A DNA stretch of 62,078 bases from the NCBI RefSeq assembly GCF_004376845.1, contig NZ_SNUW01000012.1:1-62078 (forward strand), given 5' to 3'. Made by a program: the position numbers and the translations under genes. The stretch's first letter is position 1; every line of letters begins with the position of its first letter. This document shows positions 39,223 through 48,855 of this stretch, one piece after another. The notes under the pieces were generated by a model. The model made no database searches. It saw nothing but the letters and a program-made list of their open reading frames with translations, and had not been told where the DNA came from. This DNA is from Psychromonas algarum. GTDB lineage: Bacteria; Pseudomonadota; Gammaproteobacteria; Enterobacterales; Psychromonadaceae.

Positions 39223-40179
39223 TTATAATTGTGATTCAGCGAGTTTCAAATCTAAGGTTGCTTTAAGTAATTTGAATAATAATATAGCTGCGTCTATCTC
39301 TTCTTTGCGATTAGTTAAACTTTCAATGTTTAATCCTAATGGAATATTTAAAGGTAAGACGGCTTGCAAAACTTGTTCAAAATTATTACGGCTAATTTGC
39401 AGTGATTCTTTTAATGGATTATCAGATTCTAAAATACGTAATGACGTTGCTTCTGGAACAGAAATACCTAACCACTCAATAAATTCTAATGTCTTAGCAC
39501 TACCACAAGGTGAGAAAGTCAAAATAACACGTTTAGGTTGTACACCTTGTTGTTTACATTCACTTGCATAGCGCGTTAATAGATCAATGGTTGCTTGTGC
39601 ATTATACACAGCCTGAGTAATAAAATATTCACAGCCCTGCTCTTGTTTATGAAGTAAACGTAAATGCTCATCTCCTTTAGCAACATGGCGTTCCGCAATT
39701 GTCACTCCTCCTAAATAAAAGTTTTGAGGGTGTGCTTGTAAAGTATTGTACGCATCGGCTAACGATAATTTAATTTCCCCCTCAGATGAAGGAGAGCCAA
39801 CTAATACAATATCGCGCACTGAAAATTGATGCCAAGCATCAGATAACCATGATGAAAAATCTGCTGCATCACGTTGTGAAACACTTTTATAAGTGATCAC
39901 CGGCTTACCTACTTTATCGTGTAATAATTTGGAATATAAACGTGAATCATGTGTGTATTTAAATGGAAATGGGCGAGGTTTATCAATACGCGAGGTTTCA
40001 TCTTGAATATCATAAACAATAAAACCGTCGTAATCGATCTCTTCTAATCGTCCTAATAATTTATCCGCAATACCTGAAACTAATTCCAAGTCGGTATCTT
40101 GTTTAGGGGGGGTAGTACCAATGAAATAAACACCACGCTTGGGGTCGGTAGTAATACTTTTTAACTTAGAGTTATACAT
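39223..40179 (-). CDS. Methylenetetrahydrofolate reductase-like protein
   Basis: 318 aa TIM-barrel protein. GGVTIAERHVAKGDEHLRLL and EQGCEYFITQAVYN match the FAD/folate-binding blocks of the MTHFR superfamily, but the protein differs from E. coli MetF through most of its length and is probably a paralogue. Reaction likely on a C1-folate or related substrate (inference). It opens an operon with yjjP and yjjB. Confidence 0.8.
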   Translation of the reverse strand: MYNSKLKSITTDPKRGVYFIGTTPPKQDTDLELVSGIADKLLGRLEEIDYDGFIVYDIQDETSRIDKPRPFPFKYTHDSRLYSKLLHDKVGKPVITYKSVSQRDAADFSSWLSDAWHQFSVRDIVLVGSPSSEGEIKLSLADAYNTLQAHPQNFYLGGVTIAERHVAKGDEHLRLLHKQEQGCEYFITQAVYNAQATIDLLTRYASECKQQGVQPKRVILTFSPCGSAKTLEFIEWLGISVPEATSLRILESDNPLKESLQISRNNFEQVLQAVLPLNIPLGLNIESLTNRKEEIDAAILLFKLLKATLDLKLAESQL

Positions 40180-40400
40180 AACAAGATCCTAAACCATCAC
40201 ACAAAATAAAATTAAAAAATTATCCCATATCTTGTAGTGAATTGATATTAAGGAAATAACAATTAAATCACTCTCTTCATAATATTTTCAAAATAATGAA
40301 TCAGGTTAAATCGTATTGTTAATTGATCCTATTAAGCAATAGCGATATGCAAAGTTTTCGCGTTATACTAAGCCTTATTTATAATCAAAAAGTCACTCTT

Positions 40401-41129
40401 ATGCGCAATCCACGTTTTTATGAACCACAACCATTAGCTGAAAATACATATATTGAGTTATCCGATGATGCAGTCCAACATATACGTGTTTTACGTTTAA
40501 GCATCGGTGACCAAATTAGCTTGTTTAACGGTCAAGGTGGACAATATTTAGCACAATTAAGTGAAGTTCAAAAACGTCATTGCCAAGCTAAAATTATCTC
40601 ATTTCAAGAAACTCATAATGAAAGCCCATTACATTTACATCTAGGTCAAGTTATCTCTCGTGGTGACCGTATGGAATTTGTGATACAAAAAGCAGTAGAG
40701 TTAGGTGTTAATGAAATAACACCTCTAATCAGTGAGCGTTGTGGGGTTAAATTAAATGCTGAGCGCATGGCCAAAAAACAACAGCAATGGCAAAAGATTG
40801 CTATTGCAGCTTGTGAGCAGTCAGGTAGAAACCTAGTACCAACAATACATCCAACTCAAACACTTGTAGAGTGGAGTGAAATAGATATTGATTGCTGTAA
40901 ATTAACTTTACACCCAAGAGCTAAGTATTCAATTAATACCTTACCAAGTGATATTAATCATGTACGATTATTAATTGGCCCTGAAGGTGGATTAAGTGAT
41001 GATGAAATAACACTGACAGAATCATTAAATTTTACAGAAACATTATTAGGACCACGTGTTTTGCGTACTGAGACAGCGGCATTAACAGCGTTAACAGCAT
41101 TACAATGTCGTTTTGGTGATTTAGCTTAA
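40401..41129 (+). CDS. rsmE: 16S rRNA m3U1498 methyltransferase
   Basis: 242 aa SPOUT methyltransferase. Start chosen at MRNPRFYEPQPLAENTYIEL, the family N-terminus; the frame stays open 26 codons upstream. Knot motifs: LLIGPEGGLSDDEI and LGPRVLRTETAALTAL. It modifies the 30S decoding region using SAM. It opens the conserved rsmE-gshB-yqgE-ruvX series. Confidence 0.96.
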   Translation: MRNPRFYEPQPLAENTYIELSDDAVQHIRVLRLSIGDQISLFNGQGGQYLAQLSEVQKRHCQAKIISFQETHNESPLHLHLGQVISRGDRMEFVIQKAVELGVNEITPLISERCGVKLNAERMAKKQQQWQKIAIAACEQSGRNLVPTIHPTQTLVEWSEIDIDCCKLTLHPRAKYSINTLPSDINHVRLLIGPEGGLSDDEITLTESLNFTETLLGPRVLRTETAALTALTALQCRFGDLA

Positions 41130-41184
41130 GCTGTTGCAGTTAATTACTAACATACTTTAAATATATTTAAGAATAGGAAAATAT

Positions 41185-42138
41185 ATGACTATTAAAATTG
41201 GCATCGTGATGGATCCCATTGCTAACATCAACATTAAAAAAGATTCAAGTTTTGCTATGTTATTAGAAGCGCAGTCTCGTGGCTGGGAGCTTTATTATTT
41301 AGAAATGAAAGATTTGTATCTTGAAAATGGTCGTTGTTATGCAAGTAGTCAAAAACTAACAGTACAGCGTGAAGAAGGTAATTTTTATCAATTAGAAGAA
41401 ACGGTTGATCACCCTCTTTCTGATTTAGATGCTGTATTAATGCGTAAAGATCCTCCTTTTGATACAGAATATATTTACGCAACTTATTTATTAGAGCGTG
41501 CAGAAGATGAAGGTTGTTTAATTGTTAATAAACCACAATCATTACGTGATGCAAATGAAAAACTCTATACCGCTTGGTTTAGTGAATTTACACCAACAAC
41601 TTTAGTAACTCGTCGAGCAGATAAAATCCGTGCATTCCACCAGCAACATAAAGATGTTATTTTAAAACCTCTTGATGGTATGGGCGGCGCATCTATTTTC
41701 CGTATCAAAGAAAATGATAGTAATATCGGCGTGATCATTGAAACCTTAACAGAACATGAGCAACGTTATTGCATGGCACAAGCCTTTATCCCAGAAATTA
41801 AAGCCGGTGATAAACGTATTTTAATTGTTGATGGCGAGCCAATGCCTTATGCATTAGCACGCATTCCTGCTAAAGGTGAAACTCGTGGTAACTTAGCAGC
41901 AGGCGGAACAGGTGTTGCACAACCCCTATCTGAGTCTGATTGGCATATCGCAAATACCATAGGTACAAAGTTAAAAGAAAAAGGACTTATTTTTGTTGGC
42001 TTAGATGTTATTGGTGACAAAGTGACTGAAATCAACGTGACTAGTCCTACTTGTATTCAAGAAATTGATAAAGCTTACGGTACTAATATTAGTGGTAAGT
42101 TAATGGATGCTATTGAAAAACGTGTAAAAGGCGCTTAA
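41185..42138 (+). CDS. gshB: Glutathione synthetase
   Basis: 317 aa ATP-grasp enzyme joining gamma-glutamylcysteine and glycine. IGIVMDPIANINIKKDSSFA opens the family; VILKPLDGMGGASIFR is the ATP loop and EINVTSPTCIQEID the metal site. AGGAAAA precedes the ATG. Confidence 0.97.
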   Translation: MTIKIGIVMDPIANINIKKDSSFAMLLEAQSRGWELYYLEMKDLYLENGRCYASSQKLTVQREEGNFYQLEETVDHPLSDLDAVLMRKDPPFDTEYIYATYLLERAEDEGCLIVNKPQSLRDANEKLYTAWFSEFTPTTLVTRRADKIRAFHQQHKDVILKPLDGMGGASIFRIKENDSNIGVIIETLTEHEQRYCMAQAFIPEIKAGDKRILIVDGEPMPYALARIPAKGETRGNLAAGGTGVAQPLSESDWHIANTIGTKLKEKGLIFVGLDVIGDKVTEINVTSPTCIQEIDKAYGTNISGKLMDAIEKRVKGA

Positions 42139-42239
42139 TCAAGCAACTTATATATTTCCTCACTCATCACATAATAAAGTTTGAATTTATTGCCAACTTT
42201 AAAATGGCAATAAATTCATCTGTAATGAAGGGTCACACC

Positions 42240-42887
42240 ATGATTGATAAAAAAAAACCTTTTGCAGATCCTGATATCAATTCAGATAATGATTCAGCCA
42301 ACATCAGTAATCCTTCTGCGACAGAAATCATTAGTTCATTAAAGGATCACTTCTTAATTGCAATGCCATCATTGACAGACCCATACTTTAAGCAGTCTGT
42401 AGTGTATTTGTGTGAGCATGATGAACAAGGTGCAACAGGGTTTATTATTAACTTTCCGGTAAAGCTGACATTACAAGAACTATTAAAAAATGTAGAAAAT
42501 ATCGATTATGAGCCTAATCCCCCACTCACTGAATCTGTATTTTTAGGTGGCCCATTAGATATGGAGCGTGGATTTGTCTTACATACCCCTTTATCTGACA
42601 ACTCCAAAAGTACACAACTTAATGAACAATTAATGATGTCTAACTCTAGTACTATTTTAGCATCACTAGGTACTGATGATGCACCTGAGAAATATATGGT
42701 AGCTTTAGGTTATGCTAGTTGGGATTCAGGACAATTAGAAGAAGAGATGAACCAAAACCAATGGCTCACCATCGACTTTGAAAACGATATTATTTTTAAT
42801 ACTCCTGTCGATCAACGTTGGATTTCTTCTTTACAACGTTTAGGTATTGACCCATCACATTTAAGCAGCGCAGTAGGCCACGCATAA
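42240..42887 (+). CDS. yqgE: YqgE/AlgH family protein
   Basis: UPF0301 protein of unclear role, 215 aa from the ATG at 42240, which has GAAGGG eight bases upstream; earlier ATGs at 42204 and 42225 lack a site. The core begins [20 protein letters not shown] and includes [16 protein letters not shown]. It has a polar 25-residue N-terminal extension compared with E. coli. Its stop overlaps the ruvX start (TAATG). Confidence 0.93.
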   Translation: MIDKKKPFADPDINSDNDSANISNPSATEIISSLKDHFLIAMPSLTDPYFKQSVVYLCEHDEQGATGFIINFPVKLTLQELLKNVENIDYEPNPPLTESVFLGGPLDMERGFVLHTPLSDNSKSTQLNEQLMMSNSSTILASLGTDDAPEKYMVALGYASWDSGQLEEEMNQNQWLTIDFENDIIFNTPVDQRWISSLQRLGIDPSHLSSAVGHA

Positions 42888-43321
42888 TGACAACAAAAGA
42901 AATACCAACCACATTATTAGGATTTGATTTTGGCACTAAAAGTATCGGTGTTGCTACAGGGCAGATGATCACAGCAACAGCTCAACCAATTTTAGCAATC
43001 AAAGCAAATGATGGGATCCCTAATTGGGATATAGTTGAAGCTGTTATCAAAGAGTGGAAGCCAGATTTAGTTGTCGTAGGCTTGCCTCTTAATATGGATG
43101 GTAGCGAACAAGCTATCACCCAACGAGCTAAAAAGTTTGGTAACCGCTTAACGGGTCGTTTTGGTGTAAAGACAGTATTCCAAGATGAACGCTTAACAAC
43201 AGCAAGTGCCAAAGAGTTTATTTTCGAGCGAGGTGGTTACAAAGCGCTTGAAAAAGGTAAAGTCGATAGTGTTTCAGCTGCGCTTATTTTAGAAAGTTGG
43301 ATGGAAAGTTATTATCAATAA
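42887..43321 (+). CDS. ruvX: Holliday junction resolvase-like pre-16S rRNA nuclease RuvX/YqgF
   Basis: 144 aa RNase H-fold protein. [17 protein letters not shown] carries the first catalytic Asp, [13 protein letters not shown] the family block, and [12 protein letters not shown] and [15 protein letters not shown] the remaining acidic residues. Acts in 16S rRNA 5' maturation. Coupled to yqgE by a one-base overlap. Confidence 0.96.
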   Translation: MTTKEIPTTLLGFDFGTKSIGVATGQMITATAQPILAIKANDGIPNWDIVEAVIKEWKPDLVVVGLPLNMDGSEQAITQRAKKFGNRLTGRFGVKTVFQDERLTTASAKEFIFERGGYKALEKGKVDSVSAALILESWMESYYQ

Positions 43322-43383
43322 CCCCCATATTTAACGACTATATTTCATTTTTAATGACTTCCGCTTACAAGGATATAAGCAAT

Positions 43384-43890
43384 ATGCAACTTACAGAAAT
43401 CAATCCAGAGCGATACCGTCAGCGTTTAAATAAAGTGATATTTGCTTGTATTGGTACTTTAACAATTGGTAGTTTAGGAATAAGTCAGCTCCTTATTTTA
43501 TTAATGCCCTCTTCTGAAGGTAGCCATTTCCATTGGAATTTATTTGGTGTTGTTGTTACTAGCCTGGTTGTTTTAATTACCTTATTAAAATTAAAGTCTC
43601 ACGATTTTTTTTATGAAGTGAGTTATGTTTGGGATTTAAAACAAGCATTAAACAAAATTAACCGACGCATTAAAAAAATTGAAGCAGCAGCAAAGCAAGG
43701 TGATACCGTAGCGATGCAAATACTACATTTCAGTTACTCAGCTTCGCGACAACTTTGGGAATTAGACAATAACACGATTACATTGGGGCACTTAGCCTCA
43801 CTAGAAAAAAAACTTCAAGAATTAGCTGACACGCATCAAGTCACTCTTGATATTAACCAATATAACAGCACACAACTAGCGAACTACTAA
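43384..43890 (+). CDS. DUF3087-like membrane protein
   Basis: 168 aa from MQLTEINPERYRQRLNKVI, with AAGGAT upstream. Two hydrophobic helices (about 17-40 and 50-70) followed by a soluble part with charged helices (LNKINRRIKKIEAAAKQGD). Assigned to the DUF3087 family from memory. Function unknown. Its stop overlaps the start of the next gene (TAATG). Confidence 0.8.
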   Translation: MQLTEINPERYRQRLNKVIFACIGTLTIGSLGISQLLILLMPSSEGSHFHWNLFGVVVTSLVVLITLLKLKSHDFFYEVSYVWDLKQALNKINRRIKKIEAAAKQGDTVAMQILHFSYSASRQLWELDNNTITLGHLASLEKKLQELADTHQVTLDINQYNSTQLANY

Positions 43891-44519
43891 TGCCTATTTT
43901 ACATATTGAAGCTTTTTTAATTGCCATTACCATCTTAACGATGACCCCGGGTTTAGATACAACACTGGTCATTCGAAACACCAGTCGAGGTGGCGAAAAA
44001 GATGGTTTTATTACTAATTTAGGAATTTGTTGTGGTTTATTTTTCCACGCATCGTTATCTGCAATTGGTATTTCACTCATACTGTCGCAGTCACCGACAC
44101 TATTTCAAACGGTACAAATTATTGGTGCAATATATATTCTATATCTTGGGGTACAAGGATTAAGACACAGTTTTTCAGTATCCGCAAAAGATCCAGAAAA
44201 GTTATCTTGCAACGGCAGCTTTAATTTCATTAAAAGTTTTAGAGAAGGTTTATTATCTAATGTCTTAAATCCTAAAACAGCCATTTTTTACCTCGCTTTT
44301 TTACCACAATTTATTAATCCAGAATATTCAGCGTTCATGCAATCAATGCTCATGGCAACCATTCATTTTGTGATTGCATTATGTTGGCAAGCTTTTATAA
44401 GCCGTATGATAGTCACAGCTCAAAAACGTTTTGATGGTGGTAAAACACAGCTATTAATGGAGCGTTTAACAGGTGTTGTTCTTATTGCTCTCGCTATTAA
44501 ATTGTTATTAGGGAACTAG
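43890..44519 (+). CDS. LysE/RhtB family amino acid exporter
   Basis: 209 aa with five to six membrane helices. MTPGLDTTLVIRNTSRGGEKDG is the family opening (positions about 15-36) and GLLSNVLNPKTAIFYLAFLPQF the second signature. The exported amino acid is not deducible. Translationally coupled to the DUF3087-like gene. Confidence 0.9.
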   Translation: MPILHIEAFLIAITILTMTPGLDTTLVIRNTSRGGEKDGFITNLGICCGLFFHASLSAIGISLILSQSPTLFQTVQIIGAIYILYLGVQGLRHSFSVSAKDPEKLSCNGSFNFIKSFREGLLSNVLNPKTAIFYLAFLPQFINPEYSAFMQSMLMATIHFVIALCWQAFISRMIVTAQKRFDGGKTQLLMERLTGVVLIALAIKLLLGN

Positions 44520-44567
44520 GCTAGGTTAAATTAAGTAGGATTAAGTTAAACACAAAATGAGTAAACG

Positions 44568-45179
44568 ATGAATTTATTTCGCCAATCAATCATCAACCCA
44601 GAAAACCTTCTTCCTAAAGAAGGTACTGCTTTATATTATGGTGAGCTACTTTCCTTAGATGCTTCAGATAGTTATTTTCAGCATTTATTAACAAATATTG
44701 CATGGAAACATGATCAAGCTGTGATCAATAATCAAACTATTACCACTAAAAGAAAAGTGGCATGGTATGCAGATCAAGCTTTTAAATACACCTATTCAAA
44801 AGTAACAAAACAAGCCCTTCCTTGGACAAGTGAATTACTACAATTAAAAGTAATGGTAGAGCAAAGAACGGGTGAACAATTTAATGCTTGTTTACTGAAT
44901 TTATATCATGATGGCAATGAAGGCATGGCGTGGCATAGTGATGCAGAAAAGGATTTAAAAATAAATGGAGCCATCGCATCCTTAAGTTTTGGTGCAGAAA
45001 GAGTTTTCTCTTTTAAACATAAAACAACCCAAGAAATGATTTCAATCATTTTAGAACACGGCAGTCTGCTAGTGATGAAAGGCACAACTCAACAATATTG
45101 GTTACATCGTTTACCTCCGAGTAAAAAAATAACAGAACCTAGAATTAACTTAACCTTTCGTACTATATCTCCAAATTAA
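44568..45179 (+). CDS. AlkB-like 2-oxoglutarate/Fe(II) dioxygenase
   Basis: 203 aa. Iron ligands are visible in MAWHSDAEKDL (HxD) and the distal His of YWLHRL; the 2-oxoglutarate contact is in EPRINLTFR. Layout is closer to ALKBH2/3-type repair enzymes than to E. coli AlkB. Likely removes alkyl groups from DNA or RNA bases. Confidence 0.92.
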   Translation: MNLFRQSIINPENLLPKEGTALYYGELLSLDASDSYFQHLLTNIAWKHDQAVINNQTITTKRKVAWYADQAFKYTYSKVTKQALPWTSELLQLKVMVEQRTGEQFNACLLNLYHDGNEGMAWHSDAEKDLKINGAIASLSFGAERVFSFKHKTTQEMISIILEHGSLLVMKGTTQQYWLHRLPPSKKITEPRINLTFRTISPN

Positions 45180-45255
45180 AACAATTCACTCGTACCCAAC
45201 TATTTCAAAAACTCATCACTAAACAGCAACGTAGTCCAAAAGTATCATCGGTGGT

Positions 45256-45519
45256 TTGATGATGACAGATGCGCCCAAACAAGAAGTATCAACTCAATCA
45301 AAAACAGCTGTTGCACCACGTGACTTCACACTTACAGAAGCGATGAAAAGACCACAGTACTGGTTATTAGGTTTAATCTTCACAACTGTTTGTATGAGTG
45401 GTCTATATGTTATCGGTGTGGCTAAATATATCGGTGAAAACTATGTACATTTAACAATGACAACTGCTACAACCTCGGTCACTATCATCGCTGTTGCTAA
45501 CTTCAACGCCAGTAAATAA
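45256..45519 (+). pseudogene. Fragment of an OFA-type MFS transporter
   Basis: 87 codons that resemble only the middle of an oxalate/formate-antiporter-like MFS protein: the cytoplasmic loop (APRDFTLTEAMKRPQYWLL) and the next two helices (FTTVCMSGLYVIGVAKYIGE, TTATTSVTIIAVANF). The N-terminal six helices and the C-terminal four are missing. The reading frame ends inside the left arm and loop of a terminator hairpin, so a deletion apparently joined the gene middle to its own 3' end. Confidence 0.75.
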
Positions 45520-45537
45520 GTCTGCTGGCGTTTTTTT
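45505..45537 (+). terminator. Terminator after the MFS fragment
   Basis: AACGCCAG (45505-45512) pairs with CTGGCGTT (45525-45532), then a T run. The fragment's stop codon (45517-45519) lies in the loop. Confidence 0.9.
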
Positions 45538-45557
45538 ATTCTATTAATACCTGAATA

Positions 45558-46253
45558 CTACAAAGGTGGATCAACTTTATCTGTGACTGAAGTATTAACC
45601 CGAAACCAACCAGCAATAGAATAACGATCTCGATTAGCTGCTAATACCTCATGAGGAAACTCCTCGCTTAAAAAAGCCACAATGGTCCCCATTAAAGGAA
45701 CCACTTTAATTCCTTCTTTATCAAGGTCATCTTTATATAACACTAATTCTCCAGCATCACTTGGTAGCCACTGACTATTAAAATAAACCACAATTGATAA
45801 CACTCGATTTGATTCGCCTTTAAAAGCATCATAATGACGTTTGTAATAATCACCAGGGCGATAATGTGCGAAATGACTTTCAAAGGAAAATAATCCTAGA
45901 AATAATCGTCGATTTAAATAACGTTGCAATTGTGTCGTCCAATCTAACCAATCTTGACCTGCAGCTGTATTATCTGTGATCCAACTGATTGCGTCGGTCC
46001 TTACAAATTCATTTTTTAAATACGCTTTCCCCCTACCTATGCCTGCATTTTTAAATTTATCCACTTGCATTGTTTGTTGATGAACAAATAAAGTATTAGT
46101 TAATATATCAGGTAAAGCAGCAGGTAAAACACTATATCCACGCTGTTCAATATCTTGTGCAATAAGGGCAAACAAAGATTCATCGATGGTATCGTTGCCT
46201 GCAAAGTGGCTAACTGTACTTGTAGCTAACAAAGTGGTGTCCTTTCCTAACAA
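45558..46253 (-). CDS. 2OG-Fe(II) oxygenase, prolyl-hydroxylase type
   Basis: 231 aa. HYDAF (HxD), FPHEVL (distal His) and RYSIAGWFR (2-oxoglutarate Arg) form the P4Hc-type facial triad; RVLSIVVYFNSQW is the core strand. Bacterial relatives include the Pseudomonas prolyl hydroxylase acting on EF-Tu, so a protein substrate is plausible. Faces the MFS fragment. Confidence 0.88.
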   Translation of the reverse strand: MLGKDTTLLATSTVSHFAGNDTIDESLFALIAQDIEQRGYSVLPAALPDILTNTLFVHQQTMQVDKFKNAGIGRGKAYLKNEFVRTDAISWITDNTAAGQDWLDWTTQLQRYLNRRLFLGLFSFESHFAHYRPGDYYKRHYDAFKGESNRVLSIVVYFNSQWLPSDAGELVLYKDDLDKEGIKVVPLMGTIVAFLSEEFPHEVLAANRDRYSIAGWFRVNTSVTDKVDPPL

Positions 46254-46459
46254 AATTGATATAAAAATTTCGTTAAAATATTGAATAAACGTACTAAGAC
46301 CTATTAATAATAAAAATATAAAAGCATAGGCGAATTCAAACCCTAAGAGCTTGATTGAGGAGGCTAGTTATTGGTAGTAAAAACTCAAAAGAAATGTGTC
46401 AGCATAGTGACAGTTTTAAGTGAAAAGAAAAGCTTTATTAAATAGTTATTGGTAAATAA

Positions 46460-46494
46460 AAAAGCCGCTCTCTAAATACATAGAGAGCGGCTTT
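46460..46494. terminator. Bidirectional terminator
   Basis: AAAGCCGCTCTCTA (46461-46474) pairs with TAGAGAGCGGCTTT (46481-46494), a 14-bp stem. A and T runs flank both sides, so it can end the hemerythrin gene transcript. Confidence 0.85.
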
Positions 46495-46518
46495 AAAAAT
46501 AAAAAATACTAATTTAAA

Positions 46519-47064
46519 TTATCGCTTAACCAATTTAAGACTATCAGCTAGCGCTTTAAATTCATTACTAATTTTATCACCAAATAATGGTTCAACATAT
46601 TCGTTATGTTTCCATTGTTGATTTAAGTTTAACCAGTCATCCGGTGATAAACTGCTTTTGATTGCAGGGAAAATTTCTTCTTCTTCATAAGTTAAATGTT
46701 GTTTTTGTTTAACCACAAATTGCTCAAGCTTTTCAATAAACAACTCTTTAGAAATAATCGCATCCAATAAAATCATGCCTAACATTTCATCAAGTTCTTT
46801 AGTGATTGTTTTTAATTCTTGGTGATCTTGACTTAATCGGTTAGCTACTTCATCTGGCACAACTCTATATTTTAGGTAGTGTGCATAAATTAAATTTTCC
46901 ATTGGGTGATGATATTTGTCAGAATAATTTTTAAGGTAGCTCATAATAGATTTTACAATCTGATAATCTATTTTTTTATCTTCTTTTAAAAATTCTACTT
47001 TGTCACTCAAAGCATTTAACAATAGCATAATGTTTTTATGGTCTTGATGGATACGATCAATCAT
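46519..47064 (-). CDS. Hemerythrin domain protein
   Basis: About 181 aa from MIDRIHQDHKNIMLLL, with GGGAC before this ATG; another ATG lies four codons upstream. The His/Glu pattern of a di-iron four-helix bundle is present: HQDH, HHPMENLIYAHYL, DHQEL, HLTYEEEEIFP. Probably binds oxygen or nitric oxide, or acts like RIC-type iron-centre repair proteins (inference). Confidence 0.9.
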   Translation of the reverse strand: MIDRIHQDHKNIMLLLNALSDKVEFLKEDKKIDYQIVKSIMSYLKNYSDKYHHPMENLIYAHYLKYRVVPDEVANRLSQDHQELKTITKELDEMLGMILLDAIISKELFIEKLEQFVVKQKQHLTYEEEEIFPAIKSSLSPDDWLNLNQQWKHNEYVEPLFGDKISNEFKALADSLKLVKR

Positions 47065-47179
47065 TGTAAGTCCCATTTAATAATTAAATAAAATTCTATG
47101 TTTCGATTATAGTCAAAGTAACTTAATAAAATCCTGAACTAAATCAAGAAAGTCTCAATGACTAAACACTCATTAGAGG

Positions 47180-47830
47180 TTACCAATTTATAGCAGAATC
47201 TCCTTGCGCTAATAATAATTGGTTAGCTTTAGAGAAATGCTTACAGCCAAAAAACCCTCGATAGGAAGACAAAGGTGAAGGATGTACTGACGTTAAAATA
47301 TGGTGTTGTTGAGCATCTATTATCTTAGATTTTTTTATGGCATCACTTCCCCACAACAGGAAAACAACACCTTGTTTATGCTCATTAATATGTTTTATCA
47401 CATTATCAGTAAATTGCTCCCAGCCTTGTTTTCGATGACTACCCGCACGCCCTTTTTCGACGGTTAAAACGGTATTTAATAACAAGACACCTTGTTTTGC
47501 CCATAACGTTAAGTCTCCACTCTCAGGCATCACTGTACGGGAAAGATCATCTGCAATCTCTTTATATATATTACGTAATGATGGTGGCAACTTGATCCCT
47601 TCAGGAACAGAAAAACTCAAACCATGAGCTTGCTTTTCACCATGATAAGGGTCTTGTCCTAAAATTACTATTTTGACATTTTCTAACTCAGTTAATAAAA
47701 ATGCTTTAAAACGATCTTCTTCAGCAGGATAGATGATTTTTCCAACAGAAATTTCATGATCAATAAACTGCTGAAGTTTTATAAAATATGCCTGTTGCTG
47801 CTCTTTCTCTATAAAATTTATCCACGACAT
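47180..47830 (-). CDS. ung: Uracil-DNA glycosylase
   Basis: 216 aa family-1 enzyme that excises uracil from DNA. Catalytic water-activating motif GQDPYHGEKQAHGLSFSV and the minor-groove loop HPSPLSSYRGFFGCKHF are intact. Divergent from grcA across the FNR-site region, as in E. coli where ung and grcA are neighbours. Confidence 0.98.
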   Translation of the reverse strand: MSWINFIEKEQQQAYFIKLQQFIDHEISVGKIIYPAEEDRFKAFLLTELENVKIVILGQDPYHGEKQAHGLSFSVPEGIKLPPSLRNIYKEIADDLSRTVMPESGDLTLWAKQGVLLLNTVLTVEKGRAGSHRKQGWEQFTDNVIKHINEHKQGVVFLLWGSDAIKKSKIIDAQQHHILTSVHPSPLSSYRGFFGCKHFSKANQLLLAQGDSAINW

Positions 47831-47996
47831 ATTTATCCCTTGTTAAAACGCATTAAAAATTCAAGAAAAATATAGCATATAAGTATTTGTTAATTATTAA
47901 GTTTAAATTAAATATTTCCCGTTTATTTTTTTATAATAAAACAACAATTAAAACAACTTTAATAACCCATCAAAAACAATGACTTGCAATTTTACA

Positions 47997-48010
47997 CTGA
48001 TCTATCTCAA
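47997..48010. promoter_or_regulatory. Upstream FNR-like site of grcA
   Basis: CTGATCTATCTCAA fits TTGAT-N4-ATCAA with two mismatches. Its centre lies 52 bp upstream of the perfect site, close to the spacing of the two FNR sites known at E. coli yfiD. Confidence 0.6.
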
Positions 48011-48048
48011 TTTAAGCGCAAATAAACCACACAAATAACAGGTGAATA

Positions 48049-48062
48049 TTGATTTACATCAA
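48049..48062. promoter_or_regulatory. FNR site of grcA
   Basis: TTGATTTACATCAA is a perfect FNR palindrome. A TATAAT (48076-48081) follows, so FNR probably activates grcA without oxygen. Confidence 0.85.
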
Positions 48063-48211
48063 TCCCTAGCAGTAATATAATCTTAAGCAGATTAATTAAC
48101 CACCACCGTTATTTGTATATTTACTACCATTTTGTAATTTAATTACACAATTGATTGTAAAAAAACATTTAACATACATTAAGTATTTTTAACCAATATT
48201 AAGGAAATATC

Positions 48212-48592
48212 ATGGCTTTAGGTATCCAAATCACTAAATCAGATAACGCTTCATTATTAAACTCTTTCTGGTTATTAGATGAAACAAATTCTCAAGCACG
48301 TTGTTTATGTGTGAAAGACAATGCATATGCAGAAGATCAAATCATCTCTTTAGCTGAATTAGGCGACATCGAATACAAAGAAGTTGCTGTTCAAGCTCCA
48401 GCTATCCAAGAAGGTGGTCAACACTTAAACGTGAATGTTTTACGCCGTGAAACATTAGAAGATGCAGTTAAACACCCTGAAAAATACCCGCAATTAACTA
48501 TTCGTGTATCAGGTTATGCAGTACGTTTTAACTCATTGACTCCAGAGCAACAACAAGACGTATTAACACGTACTTTCACTGAAAGCATGTAA
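48212..48592 (+). CDS. grcA: Autonomous glycyl radical cofactor GrcA
   Basis: 126 aa spare C-terminal part for pyruvate formate-lyase, used when oxygen has cut the radical site. [19 protein letters not shown] and [17 protein letters not shown] carry the radical Gly. AAGGAAA precedes the ATG. Two FNR sites upstream and a strong terminator downstream. Confidence 0.97.
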   Translation: MALGIQITKSDNASLLNSFWLLDETNSQARCLCVKDNAYAEDQIISLAELGDIEYKEVAVQAPAIQEGGQHLNVNVLRRETLEDAVKHPEKYPQLTIRVSGYAVRFNSLTPEQQQDVLTRTFTESM

Positions 48593-48630
48593 GCTAATCG
48601 CTTATTAGTTGTGTAAAAGTTTAAAACTAA

Positions 48631-48660
48631 AAAGGGAAGCAAAGCTTCCCTTTTTTTTAT
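48631..48660 (+). terminator. grcA terminator
   Basis: AAAGGGAAGC and GCTTCCCTTT around a 3-base loop, followed by eight T. Confidence 0.92.
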
Positions 48661-48855
48661 ACCTATCATATTATTTTATAATCCATACCCATCAAAATAC
48701 TCAATGAATTTTCTATACTTGTTGATAACTAACGTAGCTATCTAAATGATTTTTGTAAAAAAGCTTCAGTTTATTATTCCACTGTTTCACCATCAAATAT
48801 TATGTACTAACTTTTTCATATTTCCTTATATGTTTAGCCACAATAAAAAGTAAAA

